Of a stretch of DNA of 64,000 nt, positions 26,101 to 41,100 are shown piece after piece. Under the pieces are notes generated by a model, which saw only the letters and a list, made by a program, of their open reading frames with translations, made no database searches and had not been told where the DNA came from. Origin of the DNA: Ooceraea biroi. Lineage: Eukaryota; Arthropoda; Insecta; Hymenoptera; Formicidae. A program made the position numbers and the translations under genes. Where the stretch lies: assembly GCF_003672135.1 (NCBI RefSeq), contig NC_039519.1, positions 5,766,001 through 5,830,000 of the forward strand. The letters run 5' to 3'. Within the stretch, counting starts at the first letter, position 1, and each line of letters opens with the position of its first letter.

Positions 26101-29100
26101 ACATGGCTTGAAGTCGGATTGTCGACAGAAACCGAGCAAGATTTGCGCACGCGGAATCTAACGGCAGATTGGCAGCAGAAACCGAGCAAGATCTGCGCGC
26201 GCGGAATCTAACGGCAGATTGGCAGCAGAAACCGAACGGGATCTGCAGCTTTTGACAGTATTCAAATTTACACGGCTATGAATGTGTTTTCACTCCGCAC
26301 CGCTACGCGGTGCACACGTCGAGTTCTTACTCGACGTTAAGATTTAGCCTAACAGTTATATAAGTTAATATACGGCCTTGGCATGATAATATTAATTTTT
26401 CCGAAAATTTGTGCACTTGCGGCACAGCGGCTCCCATGGACAACGTCCATGTAGTTCACGCACGCCACGAGCAATCTGAAGTTCGAAAGCAAAATTCGGA
26501 CTTCGGATTAGAATAAATTAACAATAAGAGAGAGATTATGCAACGAACTGTCAGAAAGACACATCAAGCCAAATGTACTTTAATTTAACAAACAAACAAA
26601 TGCGTTCTTTTAACAATTTACAGTGTGTTAAAAGTAAACACATGCTTTAATATATCGTGAATATGAATGGCCAAAAGCTGCAGATTCTGTTCGGTTTCTG
26701 CCGTCAATCTGCCGTCAATCTGCCGTCAAATGTTAACAGATCCTGCTCGGTTTCTGCCGCCAATCTGCCGTCAGAGTCCGTTAGCAGGCTCTGCTGGCAG
26801 ATCACTATCCTAACGCGGACATAACGGATGCCAATCTGCTATCAACTTCTGCAGTAATCTGTTGCCAATCTGCTGGCAGATTGCACACATTTTGCTTACT
26901 GGGTATGTTTCAAAATAAAGAATAAATGAGATTATCAATTTGCTCACCTCGCTCCATTGCGAAGCAAACCACTGGAAGTCGCAATCCTTGGATTTCTCAC
27001 ATTCCCTTTCCATCTGTGGCTTCTTACCCGCATCGCACATGTCTTCCAGATAAACCGTACCATCCTGCGTAGCACACTGCGCTGTTCTTGTTTCTTTCGT
27101 GAGATCGCATTTCTCCTCGCACTATCAAGAAAATATTCACAAATTATATCCGTTCACGTAAACCTGCACTTAAGTTATGCCAGAGTTCGATAATGTTTTA
27201 TTTAACAAACAATTATTAAACTCACTCCGCTCCATTCCGAAGTGATCCAATCGAGACCGGCGCAAGGTCTCAGTTCGCAATCTTTCTCGCGTTCTGGCGC
27301 CGCTGTTTCGCATGCCCCATCCTCCAGCACTTGGATCTTGCCGTCAACTTTCCTGTAGCACGTAACTACTCTGGTTTGCTTACCGGGTCCACATATATGA
27401 TCGCACTAGAAGAAGCATTTATTTCTCACAATGTATGCATTTAAGAATAATAAAAATAATAAAATAAAAATAATGAGAAACGAAGAGCAAGGATTTTTGG
27501 AGAAATGCAAATCGCGTCAAAATCGGTAGTTGATTCGATATTAAATTAAATAAATTCGATTTTACGTAGGAGGCACAAGTCGAGTAGCTAATGGTACGTA
27601 AACGAGAAGGGGAGGCGGCAACCGTAAAACCGTGATGTCGCCATGGGTGGTAACGTAGTAACTCACAGGCTTCCACGGTCCCTCATGCCACTGTGGGCAA
27701 TCCACGTCTCTGTTGCATTCCTGCTTGGTGGACCCTTTCGGCCCCACCTTCTCCAGGCATTGAGAATCATCCACCACGGAAGCGACTCCACCCGAGACGA
27801 CCTGTTCGCATTTGATCTCCCTGGTCTGCTCGCCCTCCTCCCCACACTGTTTTGTGCAAGGAGACCATGGGCCCTCCACCCACGTAGACGGACATGCTTC
27901 CTCGCTGCAGCCTTGCGTATCAGCTGGTTCCAGCTGCGGATCGCACAAGCCTTCATCCACCGGCTGATTGTCGCGCCTCCGCACGCAAGCCACCCGTCTT
28001 GATTGGTAGCCTTAAAAGATAAACGAAGCGTAAAATGAAGTTGACTTCTCGTGACTTCCAAGTGTGTGACTGTTACTTGAAAAGAAACAACTGAAGGATG
28101 CTCCTTTGTGGATAATAAATGATTAATCTCTATTTAATTTTTAATTATAATTTATCGATGATTTCTAGAATTTTTGCCGCAGTCCTTTATGATGAAATGT
28201 GCAATAGTTTGTTAATTATACTAATTTCAAATGTGTAAAATTTTACAACATTGTCAGTACGCAAATTAAAGTAGGAGAGATTCATTAATAAACTGAGAAA
28301 CATTTTTCTTAACACTGTTATTGTAGATTATAACGCGTTAAATTCTTTTAACGTCTTATAATCTACGTTCTCTTTGCTTTTAATTATTTGAGCGCAACAG
28401 GTAAAACAATCTTCGCCATGAGTAAAAGAACATCAGAACCTGAGAATTCATAGTTTAATCATAGTAAAATTGTATTAAGGCGATAATAATCCTATATAAT
28501 ACCTCCACCGCAACTGGCGCTGCAACTGGAGAATTCGTCGGTTACCCACGTGTAGCTGTCCGGATCCGTGCGCGATGAGAATTTTTTTGGTATGCTGTAC
28601 TCATAATGCACACCCACGTTACGATCTTGGTACAGCAACTGCAAAGGAAAAACTCCTCGTTAACACTGCCTCGTTGTCTATACATATATAGGCGACGCGT
28701 AAATTTTCCCATGGACTTCCATTTATGGGTAATAGTGCAAATAAGATAGAAATAATTTTATTAATTATATTTATAAAGATATTAAATTAGAATAAAATAA
28801 AATATTATCTGTATAATATATATATGTCAATGTAAAAACCAAATTAATATTATTCACGGTGTTAGCTGGGCAATAAGTGTTAATATCCCTCTCGCGCAAG
28901 TTGTTCCAACATTGGAAAACCGATCAGTACAAACCACAACGTAAATCGGCTCGTTTGTTGGTCCCAAAGCCGTGATGGTGTCAGGTGCCGCGAATCCTTG
29001 AGGATCTCTGGCGTAATGGAAGGTTGTGCCGGAGAAGCGCAGACTGCGGGGAAAATCTATTCTCCAGTTTCCGTTCAGATAGTAGTATCCCGTTGTGTTG

Positions 29101-32100
29101 CGTATGGCTAACAAACAATTTTCGGGAAGATTCAGAGTAAGTAACTGTGATATTAAAATTGATATAATTTGCTAGATCACATAAAATATTAATATAAATT
29201 TTTATTCCATTAGCACACACCGAGATAATTATTGGAGGGCCGCACTTCCCTTATTGCGATGTTCGTTGCGCCTTCGGGGATGAGCAAGATATCGATATAA
29301 CCTGGTACAATTAAATACAGGTTTTTAATATGATTGCCAGATGCTCTTTTCCAAATTGATGTTTAAATTTATTTTTACATATTAATTTCATATTACAAAT
29401 TTTAGATGATATCTAAAACATTTTGATTTCATGAAATACCGAGTCATTAATATATTCTTTAATCAAAATGAATATCGACGTAAATAAGTTTAGTTTCTCA
29501 CTGTAAAATTGTTATAGATCAGATTTGCGTAATAACTATTAATCAACGAATATAACTTACCCACTTGGAGGTCGTCTGTGTTGAATAAGCCGGTAACGGT
29601 ATTGCAATCTGAGCCGTCACCGCCGCATTCTCTACACGCGTCTTCTTTGGCATCGCTACCCAGCATCATATCGCATCCGACATGCTGACCAAAAAAATTT
29701 ATCGCGTAACTCTATCGTAACGTGCTATACTCTATCCGCTTTTTCATCTCGTTTAACACGAAAGTCCATCTCTTCCATAAAAGTACTTGAAGATGTCAAT
29801 TGAATATTTTATGCACAAAATACACTGATAAGTTTATAACAATCAATACACCAACTCACCATACATGTACCCTTCACACAGACATCGTTCTTTTCGGATT
29901 CGCAGGGCGTGCCGTCAACCACGGCAACTTTGTGCCTGTAGAAAAATCGCTCGCCGCGCGGCATGCAATTCAGTTCGCACTTATTCGGACTGCCGGTGTA
30001 CGGAATCCAACTGTGGGAGAAATAAATAACATCGCGTGATTAATCCCTTCGAATCAATTCGGATATATACAGGGTGGCCCATTTTAATTTATACAGTCGA
30101 TTTTTTAAAAAACTAAAAGAGATACGAAAAAATGTTTCAGACAGACATGTCACGATTTCGAGGGGGACATAAGATGATACCATTGGTTTGACCTTGAATA
30201 GTCGTTTGAAGGTCACGCGAAGATCACCTTCAATTTCTTAAACTGAAACCCCAACTTTTTATTGCAGATTCTTATTCTCCATCGAAAAGTAAGTAACTTT
30301 TGTCTGAAACATTTTTCCGAAAAATGTCATCTTATGTCCTTAAAATGATCTTCAAGATGAGTTTTGAGGACACTTTAAGGACATAAGATGACATTTTTCG
30401 GAAAAATGTTTCAGACAAAAGTTACTTACTTTTCGATGGAGAATAAGAATCTGCAATAAAAAGTTGGGGTTTCAATTTAAGAAATTGAAGGTGATCTTCG
30501 CGTGACCTTCAAACGACTATTCAAGGTCAAACCAATGGTATCATCTTATGTCCCCCTCGAAATCGTGACATGTCTGTCAGAAACATTTTTTCGTATCTCT
30601 TTTAGTTTTTTAAAAAATCGATTGTATAAATTAAAATGGGCCACCCTGTATATCCGAAAAGCAATATTTGAAATGTACTTAAAACTGCTAAAAAGACGAA
30701 AGCGTAATGAATATAATTTTTATTTTTTATGTACAAACTTTCTCAGAAAAAAGAATAAATGCGGAAATTACATTTTTCTACATATATTTATCTAATCTGT
30801 ACCAGCAAATTCAAAAATTGTAACACACGCGTCCTGATTAAATTCTGATTTGAAACGGTTAAAAAGCCTGATAACAATCGCGATCGTCCAGTCATTTTGG
30901 AACCTTTGATAAGTGACGATGCACTGACAAAAGCATACGAATTGTGAGTAAGGCAAAGATCATCATTCCACACTAAGCCGGTAAATTACGTGTTTGTACC
31001 ATCGTCAGTATTATTCGTAGCCCGTTTGTTTGATGGAAACTTTCGAGTCCCTTCCGACTATTCGAATCACGACGCACAAATGAAAAAGAGTGCCCATAAA
31101 TATGATGTCTTCCATTAAAAGGCGATTCAAGCGGCCGCGGATTATAGGGCGTAGGGATCATTAGATGATGTCAAGCGCCACAAAAGATTCCGTCGTCGTC
31201 CCAGCGGAACGGCGATCGTAAATCACCGTCACGATGTAACGATAATCTTGTTTCACGAATTCGACGGAATTTCCAGTTGAGCGAGCATTGATAATCACAG
31301 TACCAGCTACGATACTCACTTGTAATACACTCCCTCGAAGGGTACGCTGTTGAATTCCGCGCACTGCTCCGCTCGGAAATCCTTCGGCTCGCCAGGGCAT
31401 TCCTGAAAGTAGCACAAACGGCGATTTCCTAATTCTATGTCGCAAGATTGTCGTTTACAATTCACCGACGTGAATGAAAGATCAGCTAAATTATTCTTGG
31501 CAGTGAATGTGTTAATAGAGAATCGATAAATGAAAGGATTTATGCTCGTGAGTTCGTAACCACCTCGATTTAATTGCTGGAAAGGCGAGTCGTGTTACGG
31601 CGAATACATAAAATCCTCTCAGACGGGACGCGCGGATTTGAAGAAGCGAGCGCGATTTGTTCTCGAGAAATTGTATGATATTTCGCTTTCGCTGCAACAA
31701 GAAATTTTTGTTGCGCTTTACAACGAATATCGGTCAGCACAGCAATTTGAGATACGGAACAAATAAAGGTCGCATGGTTGCAATTTTGCAAGGAATAACG
31801 TCAGCTGCGGTTGGCTTTTGACGTGCACCGTGAGTTTGCCGTCGACGGAAATAAAGCTGCGTGGCGTATACAACAATTACTGACCTGCGAACTTGCTGTA
31901 ACAAAAAGACCAGCGCGCTGCAAAATCGCACTGGAAAAGCTTCCAGGCCGCCGCGAAAATGAGTTGCACAGATTGTTTTTTCCATAGCTTCTGATTGCGC
32001 TTTTTTCGTTGTCGTTCTGTTGACCGCGAACTCAAACTATTATCCCGGCGAAGGGTGGGCGAGGAAATTTCCGTATGAAGAAACACGCTTAAGCACTTGA

Positions 32101-35100
32101 GCGTCCTGAGAAAAGCCTCTCGTCACGATGCAAAATGGAACCGAAGAAAGGCGTCGCTCAAGGGTAGAAGCATCCCTTGTCAAAACCTTGACGTAATGTT
32201 CCTATTATCTCGTTAGCGACGTTTCCTTCATTAGATCCATTTGGCTCATCGACACTAATCTCATCAGACGTCTAGCTTTCTCATCAGCATCAGCGTGGAG
32301 AAAGCAGGAAAGTAAGAAGTTTAAGATTGATCGATAATTTGTGGCGGGCAACACGCGAAATTACAACTATACGTCTCCAACGTCACAGTTTTGATGTTTA
32401 TCAAGGGTTAAAGTTATTTCTGATTAATATTCACGATCTGCACTGCAAGCTTACCGGTAATTTCAGTGCCACTAGATAGGTGGAAGTACCACCAGCACGA
32501 GGAGGACCTACCTCAGACCTGGACCCGTTACTCCTGTTTGGGATTGTGAAATCAACGAGCGCGTGCTGTCCTGCTGTTTCGCGAATGGCCCGCAAAAATG
32601 AGATGGCCCGCAGATGGACGCGCCACGGAGGGGCAGACCCGAGGGGCAGGTAATGTCGATAAATCGAGTGGGACTCGAGCAAAAACGAAGAAAAGATACC
32701 CCGGCGGGACCGGTACCACGCACGAGGATACGGAGCAGGATTTATGACGGGAGATTTCTTTGCGGCGGAATAAAACGCCGGGAAAAGGGTGACGTAGGGC
32801 AGCGGGGTAGCCGACGTGCTACGTTCAGGAAAAAGTTACAGGTCGCTCGCTCGGATGACTCGAAAACGATGTCGCGGATGACGGATGTTGCCAATCGTAC
32901 CAGCCGTGAAATTTATGGGGGATTATTTGGGGGCAGCGTTGCAGCGTCCGGGCGATTGACCTCGGATGGTCTTCACGGCTGCGCCTCGAGTGTCCGGGAT
33001 TATTTAAATCTATTGCTCTTAGGAGAGCGTCCATGAGAACGGCAGATTACGTCGCATTCCGTGACCCTCCTCGGGATTGGGGTCGTTAACGGCATCCCTC
33101 GCTTTTCGCAGGCGACGTCTTCCGGAAGAAACGGAACCGTGCAAGGGATACTGTCAGTACGCGAGAAACAAATTGCTGTCAAAGGCATGTCGAAACGTTT
33201 GCCTTCTTATACATTTTATTAAAGATATAATAATCTTAATCTGAAGAATGGGTGGTTAATTGTCCTCATATGCAGTGATAAATTCCATACTCTCCAAAAA
33301 TTTCAGTGTCGTATACAGGGTGAGGCACCTGAATATCTCGGCTGTTATTGGTGATAGAAAAAAATGTGTCAGACCAAACTTGCATGGTTTCGAGGGACAC
33401 ATAATTTGTTCTAAATAATTTTTTATTAGGTGGACGCGTAGAGGTCATATGAAAGTCAACTTCGTTTTTTTAAATGGTATATGTTTTTTTACGTACCATC
33501 TAGTAGAGTTTGAGTAGAGAGTTTGAAGATGCGCACATTGATCTACGGGTCAAAATCATTTCAAGGTCACTGAAGGCTAAAATTTCTAAGGGCTAGAACT
33601 TTTTCATTTCTGAGTTTACAGTATTTTTAATAGCAGAGAACTCTAGGCAATATAAAGTAAATTATTTTCCCTTGCAGTTGGCCTTCAGTGACCTTGAATG
33701 ATTTTGAAGATGCGCAATGTGCGCATCTTCAAACGCTCTACTAATAGTACGTAAAAAAACATATCATACCATTTAAAAAAACGAAGTTGACCTTCATATG
33801 ACCTCTACGCGTCCACCTAATAAAAAACTATTTAGAACAAATTATGTGTCCCTCGAAACCATGCAAGTTTGGTCTGACACATTTTTTTCTATCATCAATA
33901 ACAGCCGAGATATCAGGTGGCCTGTTTTAGGTGTCTCACCCTGTATACTGAATTCAGATTTTCAATAATTTTCATGATATATTTTATACTAAATTACACA
34001 TTGTATATACGAAGCATTTAATTATTATTAAATTAATAAGTTGTCTTTGTCTCTTCTCGGGTTGACGCATCGTATATCACTATTTCGTCGCAATCCTCTA
34101 CTTCCCTTTTGAGAAGGGTGATTTATCCCAGAAAAGACAGCAGGGCGAAACCACGCGCAAATGGTCAAGGAAAAAGTACATGAGAAAGAAATTAACGAAA
34201 TGCTGGCAGACGAGTGATATCAACATTTCATTTATCGCACATTTTCAGTTAAAAATATTGTTAATGAATAAAAAGCTTGTATGTTATATACATATATATA
34301 CAAACTGTGTAAATATATTAATACTGAAAAAAATTTTAGTAAAAATGTTAAAGATATAATAATATTTGCATACATATAATAATAATTTTTAATAATGCAT
34401 ATATATAGTAATATTTTTCTGTATGCAGTTTAATTTAAATATTTCTCTCTGTTCTAGTAACTCCTTATGCTGCATTATGGCATATTTTCCATTTAATATT
34501 TTAATAATACATTCTATGATAAGGGAGTGTGCATACATAAATAATTATAACAAAAATAAATTAACTTAAAAGAAAATAAATAAAATATCGTTATCCGTAA
34601 AATTACAGAAAATTAGATTGCATGCTCCCATCACATCAGCATATAAAAACGATGCCAGATGTCAGAATTTGCAGCAGCATTCGGCTCGAATTAAGTACAA
34701 AGGTTCGCTATATTAAAGCAACGTTGACCACCCACGTGGCACAGCAGATAAAATCAAGTTCCTCGTTGGTATCGTCAGTCATCCTTAGCGAGTCACGAGT
34801 ATCTTATTTCAGATTAAGAAAGGAAAAAGATTACCCGTGAATCGAAAGCGGTGACTTTCTAAACGCACGTAGGATTATCCGTATTTACGGAGAACCTTTG
34901 ATTAAAGCTCAGTTTTAGTAAAGAAATTTAATCTCGTTTCCACATACCAGCCGTAATGCTTTTCTGATAGTTGTTTTGCATTCAGATGAGCAGTTTTGAA
35001 TGGCCTATATCAGAAGCAACCATCGCCGTCCCAGGAAATAGATGCCAATGGCAGTTACTACGTCGTATAGCGGTACACCTTGCTATTCGTTTCAGTTAGC

Positions 35101-38100
35101 ACCTAACACTAACGAAGTTAATGCTTCGCGAGTGCGATGCCGCATAATGGGCTTTCGTTCATAAATCTCCTGCGGCTCATCAGAAAGCCGCTGATGCACC
35201 ATGCGTGTTTCAAATGCAGTTTCATTGCACGGCGATTATCATAGGGAATATTGAAATCAGTCGCATTAACGTTCATTTCCATTGTCATTGTATTGTACTT
35301 CCGCATTTTTATCGGCTTAACATAGATTTCAACTGTCTGTTGTGACAAAACTGAATAGATTAATATAACGCAAGCAAAAGAGAAAGGATTATGAAAAAAT
35401 ATCAATCACATGTCTTACATTCTCTAAACAATTTATAAATTTTGTTGTTAAAGAAATATCAAACATGTATTTGTAGTAGAAAGTTTGATATTTATAGAAT
35501 TCATATTAATATGATATCATAAATATCACAGATTTCAAAGTTATAAGTATTTAGTAAATTATATTTGTATTTCATCTTCGCTGACAACCTGTCAAATTAA
35601 CATCTCGAAATGCGAAACAATAAATTCTAGCCGTGTCAATCCTTTTGACATTTATATAATATTCCCTTAGTTTTCTCTTATAATTGCGTAACTGATGCAT
35701 TGCATTTCTCGATGGATAATTTTTGTCGGATTAATTTTCTCTCTTGCTAAGTGCAATTAAATGATCGGACGAATTGATAGCAAAAAGTCTGCGAAGAAAA
35801 GTCTGATTACTATCGATTTGCGACTATTAATCATAATTTTTCTATAAACCGTAAAAGAGTGAGCCAATCCTGGAAACGTTATAAATTTTCGAGTATTTGA
35901 GAATGATATCACAATGGTGTAATTGCGTCCACTTAATCATAATTTTTCTATAAACCGTAAAAGAGTGAGTCAATCCTGGAAAGGTCGCTATGAATTTTCG
36001 AGTATTTGAGAATGACATCACAATGGTGTTGTGTCCTTTTGTATCACTTTTGTGCTTTAAAACTTAAATAAAGTGGAAAAAATCATACTTCAAGATCGAT
36101 GCAACATACAATCGTCGTTCGAATTGCAATAAAAAACATTTTAACTTCCACTTTTAAAATAAACCGCTGCTATCTTTCAGCTAACACAATTGGGAAAATT
36201 ATAATGGTTAGCGAAATGCTTCTGCTTTCGCCGGCGCGGCGAGGCGAGACGCAGTTGATCGCCATTAGATCGACACGGATACTCAGGAAAATTAAATTAA
36301 AGCCGAAGACTCGAAGAACCGATATGACACTTATTCACAAGAATTCGATAGATGCCCGTAGGTTCGAGTTCAAAAGTTTGACTTCATTCCATTTGCAAAA
36401 CTTTTCGTTTAAAATTGTGAATAATAGATCATTGATGCTATTCGAACATAAAAGTAATTCTTTTTATTAAATTAAGTAAAATTCTTTTATCCTGAAAAAT
36501 TGCGGTTCCAGCGTAAATTTTGCAAGGTATTCTAAGTTCGTTATTTGTATTACTCGTGACGCGAAGTAAAAGCGCAACCTACGTAACGATAAAGAGCAAA
36601 CGTTCGCTTAATGGTCCGCTATCGTTACTGTGTGGCGCGGCCTCTTCACTCCGAGCTTTTACCGAGCAAGTCACGAGCACTCATGTGCCAGGATGCCAAG
36701 AAGGAAACCTGTTAAAGTACAGATATCATAAAGGTCGAGTTTATGGGGTCATCGGTCCAGCAACTGAAAAATCTCGTCGTATGTTTAGTGAAAATAAAGA
36801 TTTTAAGTTCCCCTCGAACGTCAGAGGAAAACCTTACATCTACTACACTACAGTAGCTGTACTTGCGAATTCGTTTTCTGTATTTCTCTCGCAGTACGAT
36901 CTCGTTACACCAGCGATACACTCGATTTACGGGGATCCGCTTATGAACGACAAAGTAGGAAAGGTAAACGCGAGTCGTATGAACGAGTGTGCCGTGATTC
37001 CTCGAAGGCGCATAAACGAGTCTTGGGAAACTCCGATACACGCGAGAGATTTCGTCTGTTCGTCTGTTGGGTGCATGTAAGTCGCTGAAAAACATGTAAG
37101 TAGATCCTGCTTCTTAGGAGACCCTGTTATATTTTCTAGAAATTTACGTTGTTAAATTTCGGTGAAGTTTTGCCACAACGATAACGCGCGTCAAACGTTT
37201 CCTTTCAAGCGCGTTCCCTTTGAAAACGCGAGTGAGGAGAGAATTAAAAGTTTACAGCGGCAGTAAAGACCGCTTCTTAAAGCAGTCATACTAAATTCTC
37301 GCTGAAGATACTCGAGGGTGTACTCGGGTGTGCGTCGTGAAAGTTAAAAGCACAGGAATCCCATTCGAGTGTCGTAAAAACGCGAGGCGTACATATGCGC
37401 TCAGCCCGTTTGGGAGGACAGACTTTTAAAGCGATGAATGGGCCGACGATGTAGGGTGAGCATCGTCGAAAGTCAACGCTGTACTTGATATGGCTAGAAA
37501 TGTGCAATGACCTTGCCATAATACACAAATCGCTTAAATACGTAAATATTATAGAAAACTTTATTTCGTTGTAACACAGAAACCTCTACTGGAAATTATC
37601 GATAATGATCGATATCAACCTGCGAAATGAAAAACAACCTGTTATTCTGGAAATCTCGTGCAAGATATCATAAACTTCTTCATTAATATTACAGGAATAT
37701 TTTATTATTCAGTTTTGACGTTTCTTTTATTTGAAATTTTTGCGTTGAATATTGTTACAATTAAATTTGATTTCCGGGGTAGAGTCGCGTTTCTTGTCAG
37801 TTTTGTTCCGATATTTCCTAAACGTATCGGCTCTCTTTATTTAGACAAAAGCAACTTGATAGTTAAACCGTTTTTAGAACAAGAGAGGACAATTTTTCAC
37901 AATTGATTCGTTTCCTAAGTTTAGATGGACTAGATACGTTCAAACATTTCAGTTCAAAGATCAGCGAAGTCCTGTAATAAAGGACGAATTAAATAACGAT
38001 ATAAATCATATTATTAAAGACCAGCGTGTCATTCGTTGACCCATATTTCAGAGGTCGAAGGCAAACGTTCTTTAGAAAAGATATGCCCGAGTGAATCGAT

Positions 38101-41100
38101 CATTCGACGGGATCAAGGCACGCGTAATTCGCGGATTAATCGCGATTTTCCGCATCAATGGCTCTCTCGTCGTACTTTTAACGGTCTAGTTCTTTTCTTT
38201 GACGTAACGACGTCGTTACGTCAAAGACGTAAGGAAAGAAAACGAGAGCGCGAGACTTCGATTCGTCGATTTCAGTTTGCTTGCAGATGCGAATAATTGA
38301 AGCGCGCGTCACGCGTCTGTGCCATGGGGACCCCTTGATAGACTGTCAAGCTGCCCGATCTATTAAAGCACATCACATAAATCACTCCCTGTTACACGAC
38401 AATTAATCAAGTCCTAGATTGTACTCGACTCACGTAACTCGCAGCATTTCTCTTTTTGCAAGCTCCGATCATTATCATGTCGCGGAAGATGACATGATCA
38501 CGCGCATCCAGCAGGTGAATTGATCGCTCGCGAGTCAAATAATTGATACAATTCGACATTGTTATTAAGGATTTAAGGTCTGTTTCATACTCACTTGGAC
38601 GTTGCACGAGAAGAATCTCCTAGAGGCACCAGTGCATCTGCTATGACCGTTGTCACTGTAACACATGACAGTAATGCTAGTTTGTGACGGATGAAAGATT
38701 CAAAGTAGAGAGATATATACTTGCCGGCTAGATGATATATGCTTAATACTATTATTTAAAATTATGAGAACAATTATATTATATAGACATATTACGGTGA
38801 GTCTCAATAAATAATCCAATTAGTAAAAATCAGATAACTCACGCTTGATGGTAAATGTGTTCAAAAATTCTCTTTAAAATTATGAGAACAATTATATTGG
38901 GTTGGCCAAAAAGTAATTGCGTTTTTTTCCAATAGATGGACATACATGTCTTGAAATGTAACTAACTTCATTCTAAACCGCAAATTCATTATGTAGGTTA
39001 ACAACTCACAGTTCAAGCTTGTTTTACAAAAAGAAAGTACACGATTTCGTTAACAATTGTTTCTTTGCCGTCGATTTCAAAATGGAAAATCAAAAAGAAC
39101 ATTTTCCTCATATTTTCTTTTATTACTTCCGAAAAGGGAAAAACGCTGTGCAAGCTCATAAAAAGTTATCTGATGTATATGGCGAAGATGCTTTAAAACT
39201 GCGGCAGTGTCAAAATTCGTTTACTAAATTTCGATCTGCAGATTTTAATGTGAAAGATGCACCACGCTCAGGAAGGCCAATCGAAATTGATGATGACAAA
39301 ATAAAGGCACTGATCGATTCCAATCGGCGTTTAACGACACGAGAGATTGCTGAGAATCTTAACGTATCGAAATCGAGTGTTGAAAACCATTCAAAACTAC
39401 TTGGATACATTAGTAAGCTCGATATTTGGGTAGCACATGAGCTCAAAGAAATTCATCTCACTAAGCGTACTGACATCTGCGATTCTCTTTTGAAACGTGA
39501 GGAAAATGATCCATTTTTGAGACGTATGATAACAGGCGACGAAAAATGGATCGTCCACACAACGTCAAACGAAAAAGATCGTGGAGCAAGCGTGATGAAC
39601 CTGCTGAAAGCACTTGAAAAGCAGATATTCACCAAAGAAAGATTATGCTGTCAGTCTGGTGGGACTGTGTATTTTGAGCTGCTTGCAAGGAATCAAACCA
39701 TTAATTCAGACGTATACTGTCGTCAACTGGATAAATTAAATGATGCCATCAAACAGAAACGTCGAGAATTGGTGAATCACAAAGGTGTTGTGTTTCACCA
39801 TGATAACGCTAGACCACGTACAAGTTTGGTCACTCGTGAAAAATTGTTGCAGCTTGGATGGGATGTGTTACCACATCCACCATATTCGCCAGACCCGGCA
39901 CCATCAGATTACCATTCGTTTCGTTCTTTGCAAAACGCCTTGAATGGTAAAACCTTTACTGCTGATGAGGATATCAAATCGTTGTTGGAATAGTTTTTTG
40001 CTGAAAAAGATAAGAACTTTTTTGAGCGCGGAATCATGAAGTTGCCTGAAAAATGGCAAAAGATAATCAAACAAAATGGACAATATATTGTTTAATAAAG
40101 TTTTTGTTTCCCATGAAAAATTCGCCTTTTATTTATATAAAAAAACGCAATTACTTTTTGGCCAACCCAATATTATATATATTATATATTATATATTATA
40201 TTAATATATATTGGGTTGGCCAAAAAGTAATTGCGTTTTTTTCCAATAGATGGACATACATGTCTTCAAATGTAACTAACTTCATTCTAAACCGCAAATT
40301 CATTATGTAGGTTAACAACTCACAGTTCAAGCTTGTTTTACAAAAAGAAAGTACACGATTTCGTTAACAATTGTTTCTTTGCCGTCGATTTCAAAATGGA
40401 AAATCAAAAAGAACATTTTCCTCATATTTTCTTTTATTACTTCCGAAAAGGGAAAAACGCTGTGCAAGCTCATAAAAACTTATCTGATGTATATGGCGAA
40501 GATGCTTTAAAACTGCGGCAGTGTCAAAATTCGTTTACTAAATTTCGATCTGCAGATTTTAATGTGAAAGATGCACCACGCTCAGGAAGGCCAATCGAAA
40601 TTGATGATGACAAAATAAAGGCACTGATCGATTCCAATCGGCGTTTAACGACACGAGAGATTGCTGAGAATCTTAACGTATCGAAATCGAGTGTTGAAAA
40701 CCATTCAAAACTACTTGGATACATTAGTAAGCTCGATATTTGGGTAGCACATGAGCTCAAAGAAATTCATCTCACTAAGCGTACTGACATCTGCGATTCT
40801 CTTTTGAAACGTGAGGAAAATGATCCATTTTTGAGACGTATGATAACAGGCGACGAAAAATGGATCGTCCACACAACGTCAAACGAAAAAGATCGTGGAG
40901 CAAGCGTGATGAACCTGCTGAAAGCACTTGAAAAGCAGATATTCACCAAAGAAAGATTATGCTGTCAGTCTGGTGGGACTGTGTATTTTGAGCTGCTTGC
41001 AAGGAATCAAACCATTAATTCAGACGTATACTGTCGTCAACTGGATAAATTAAATGATGCCATCAAACAGAAACGTCGAGAATTGGTGAATCGCAAGGGT

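Noticed and set aside
26297..26337. tRNA or other small RNA gene from adjacent hairpins
   Set aside because: No cloverleaf, no box A/B pattern, and the hairpins lie inside a transposon-like foldback.
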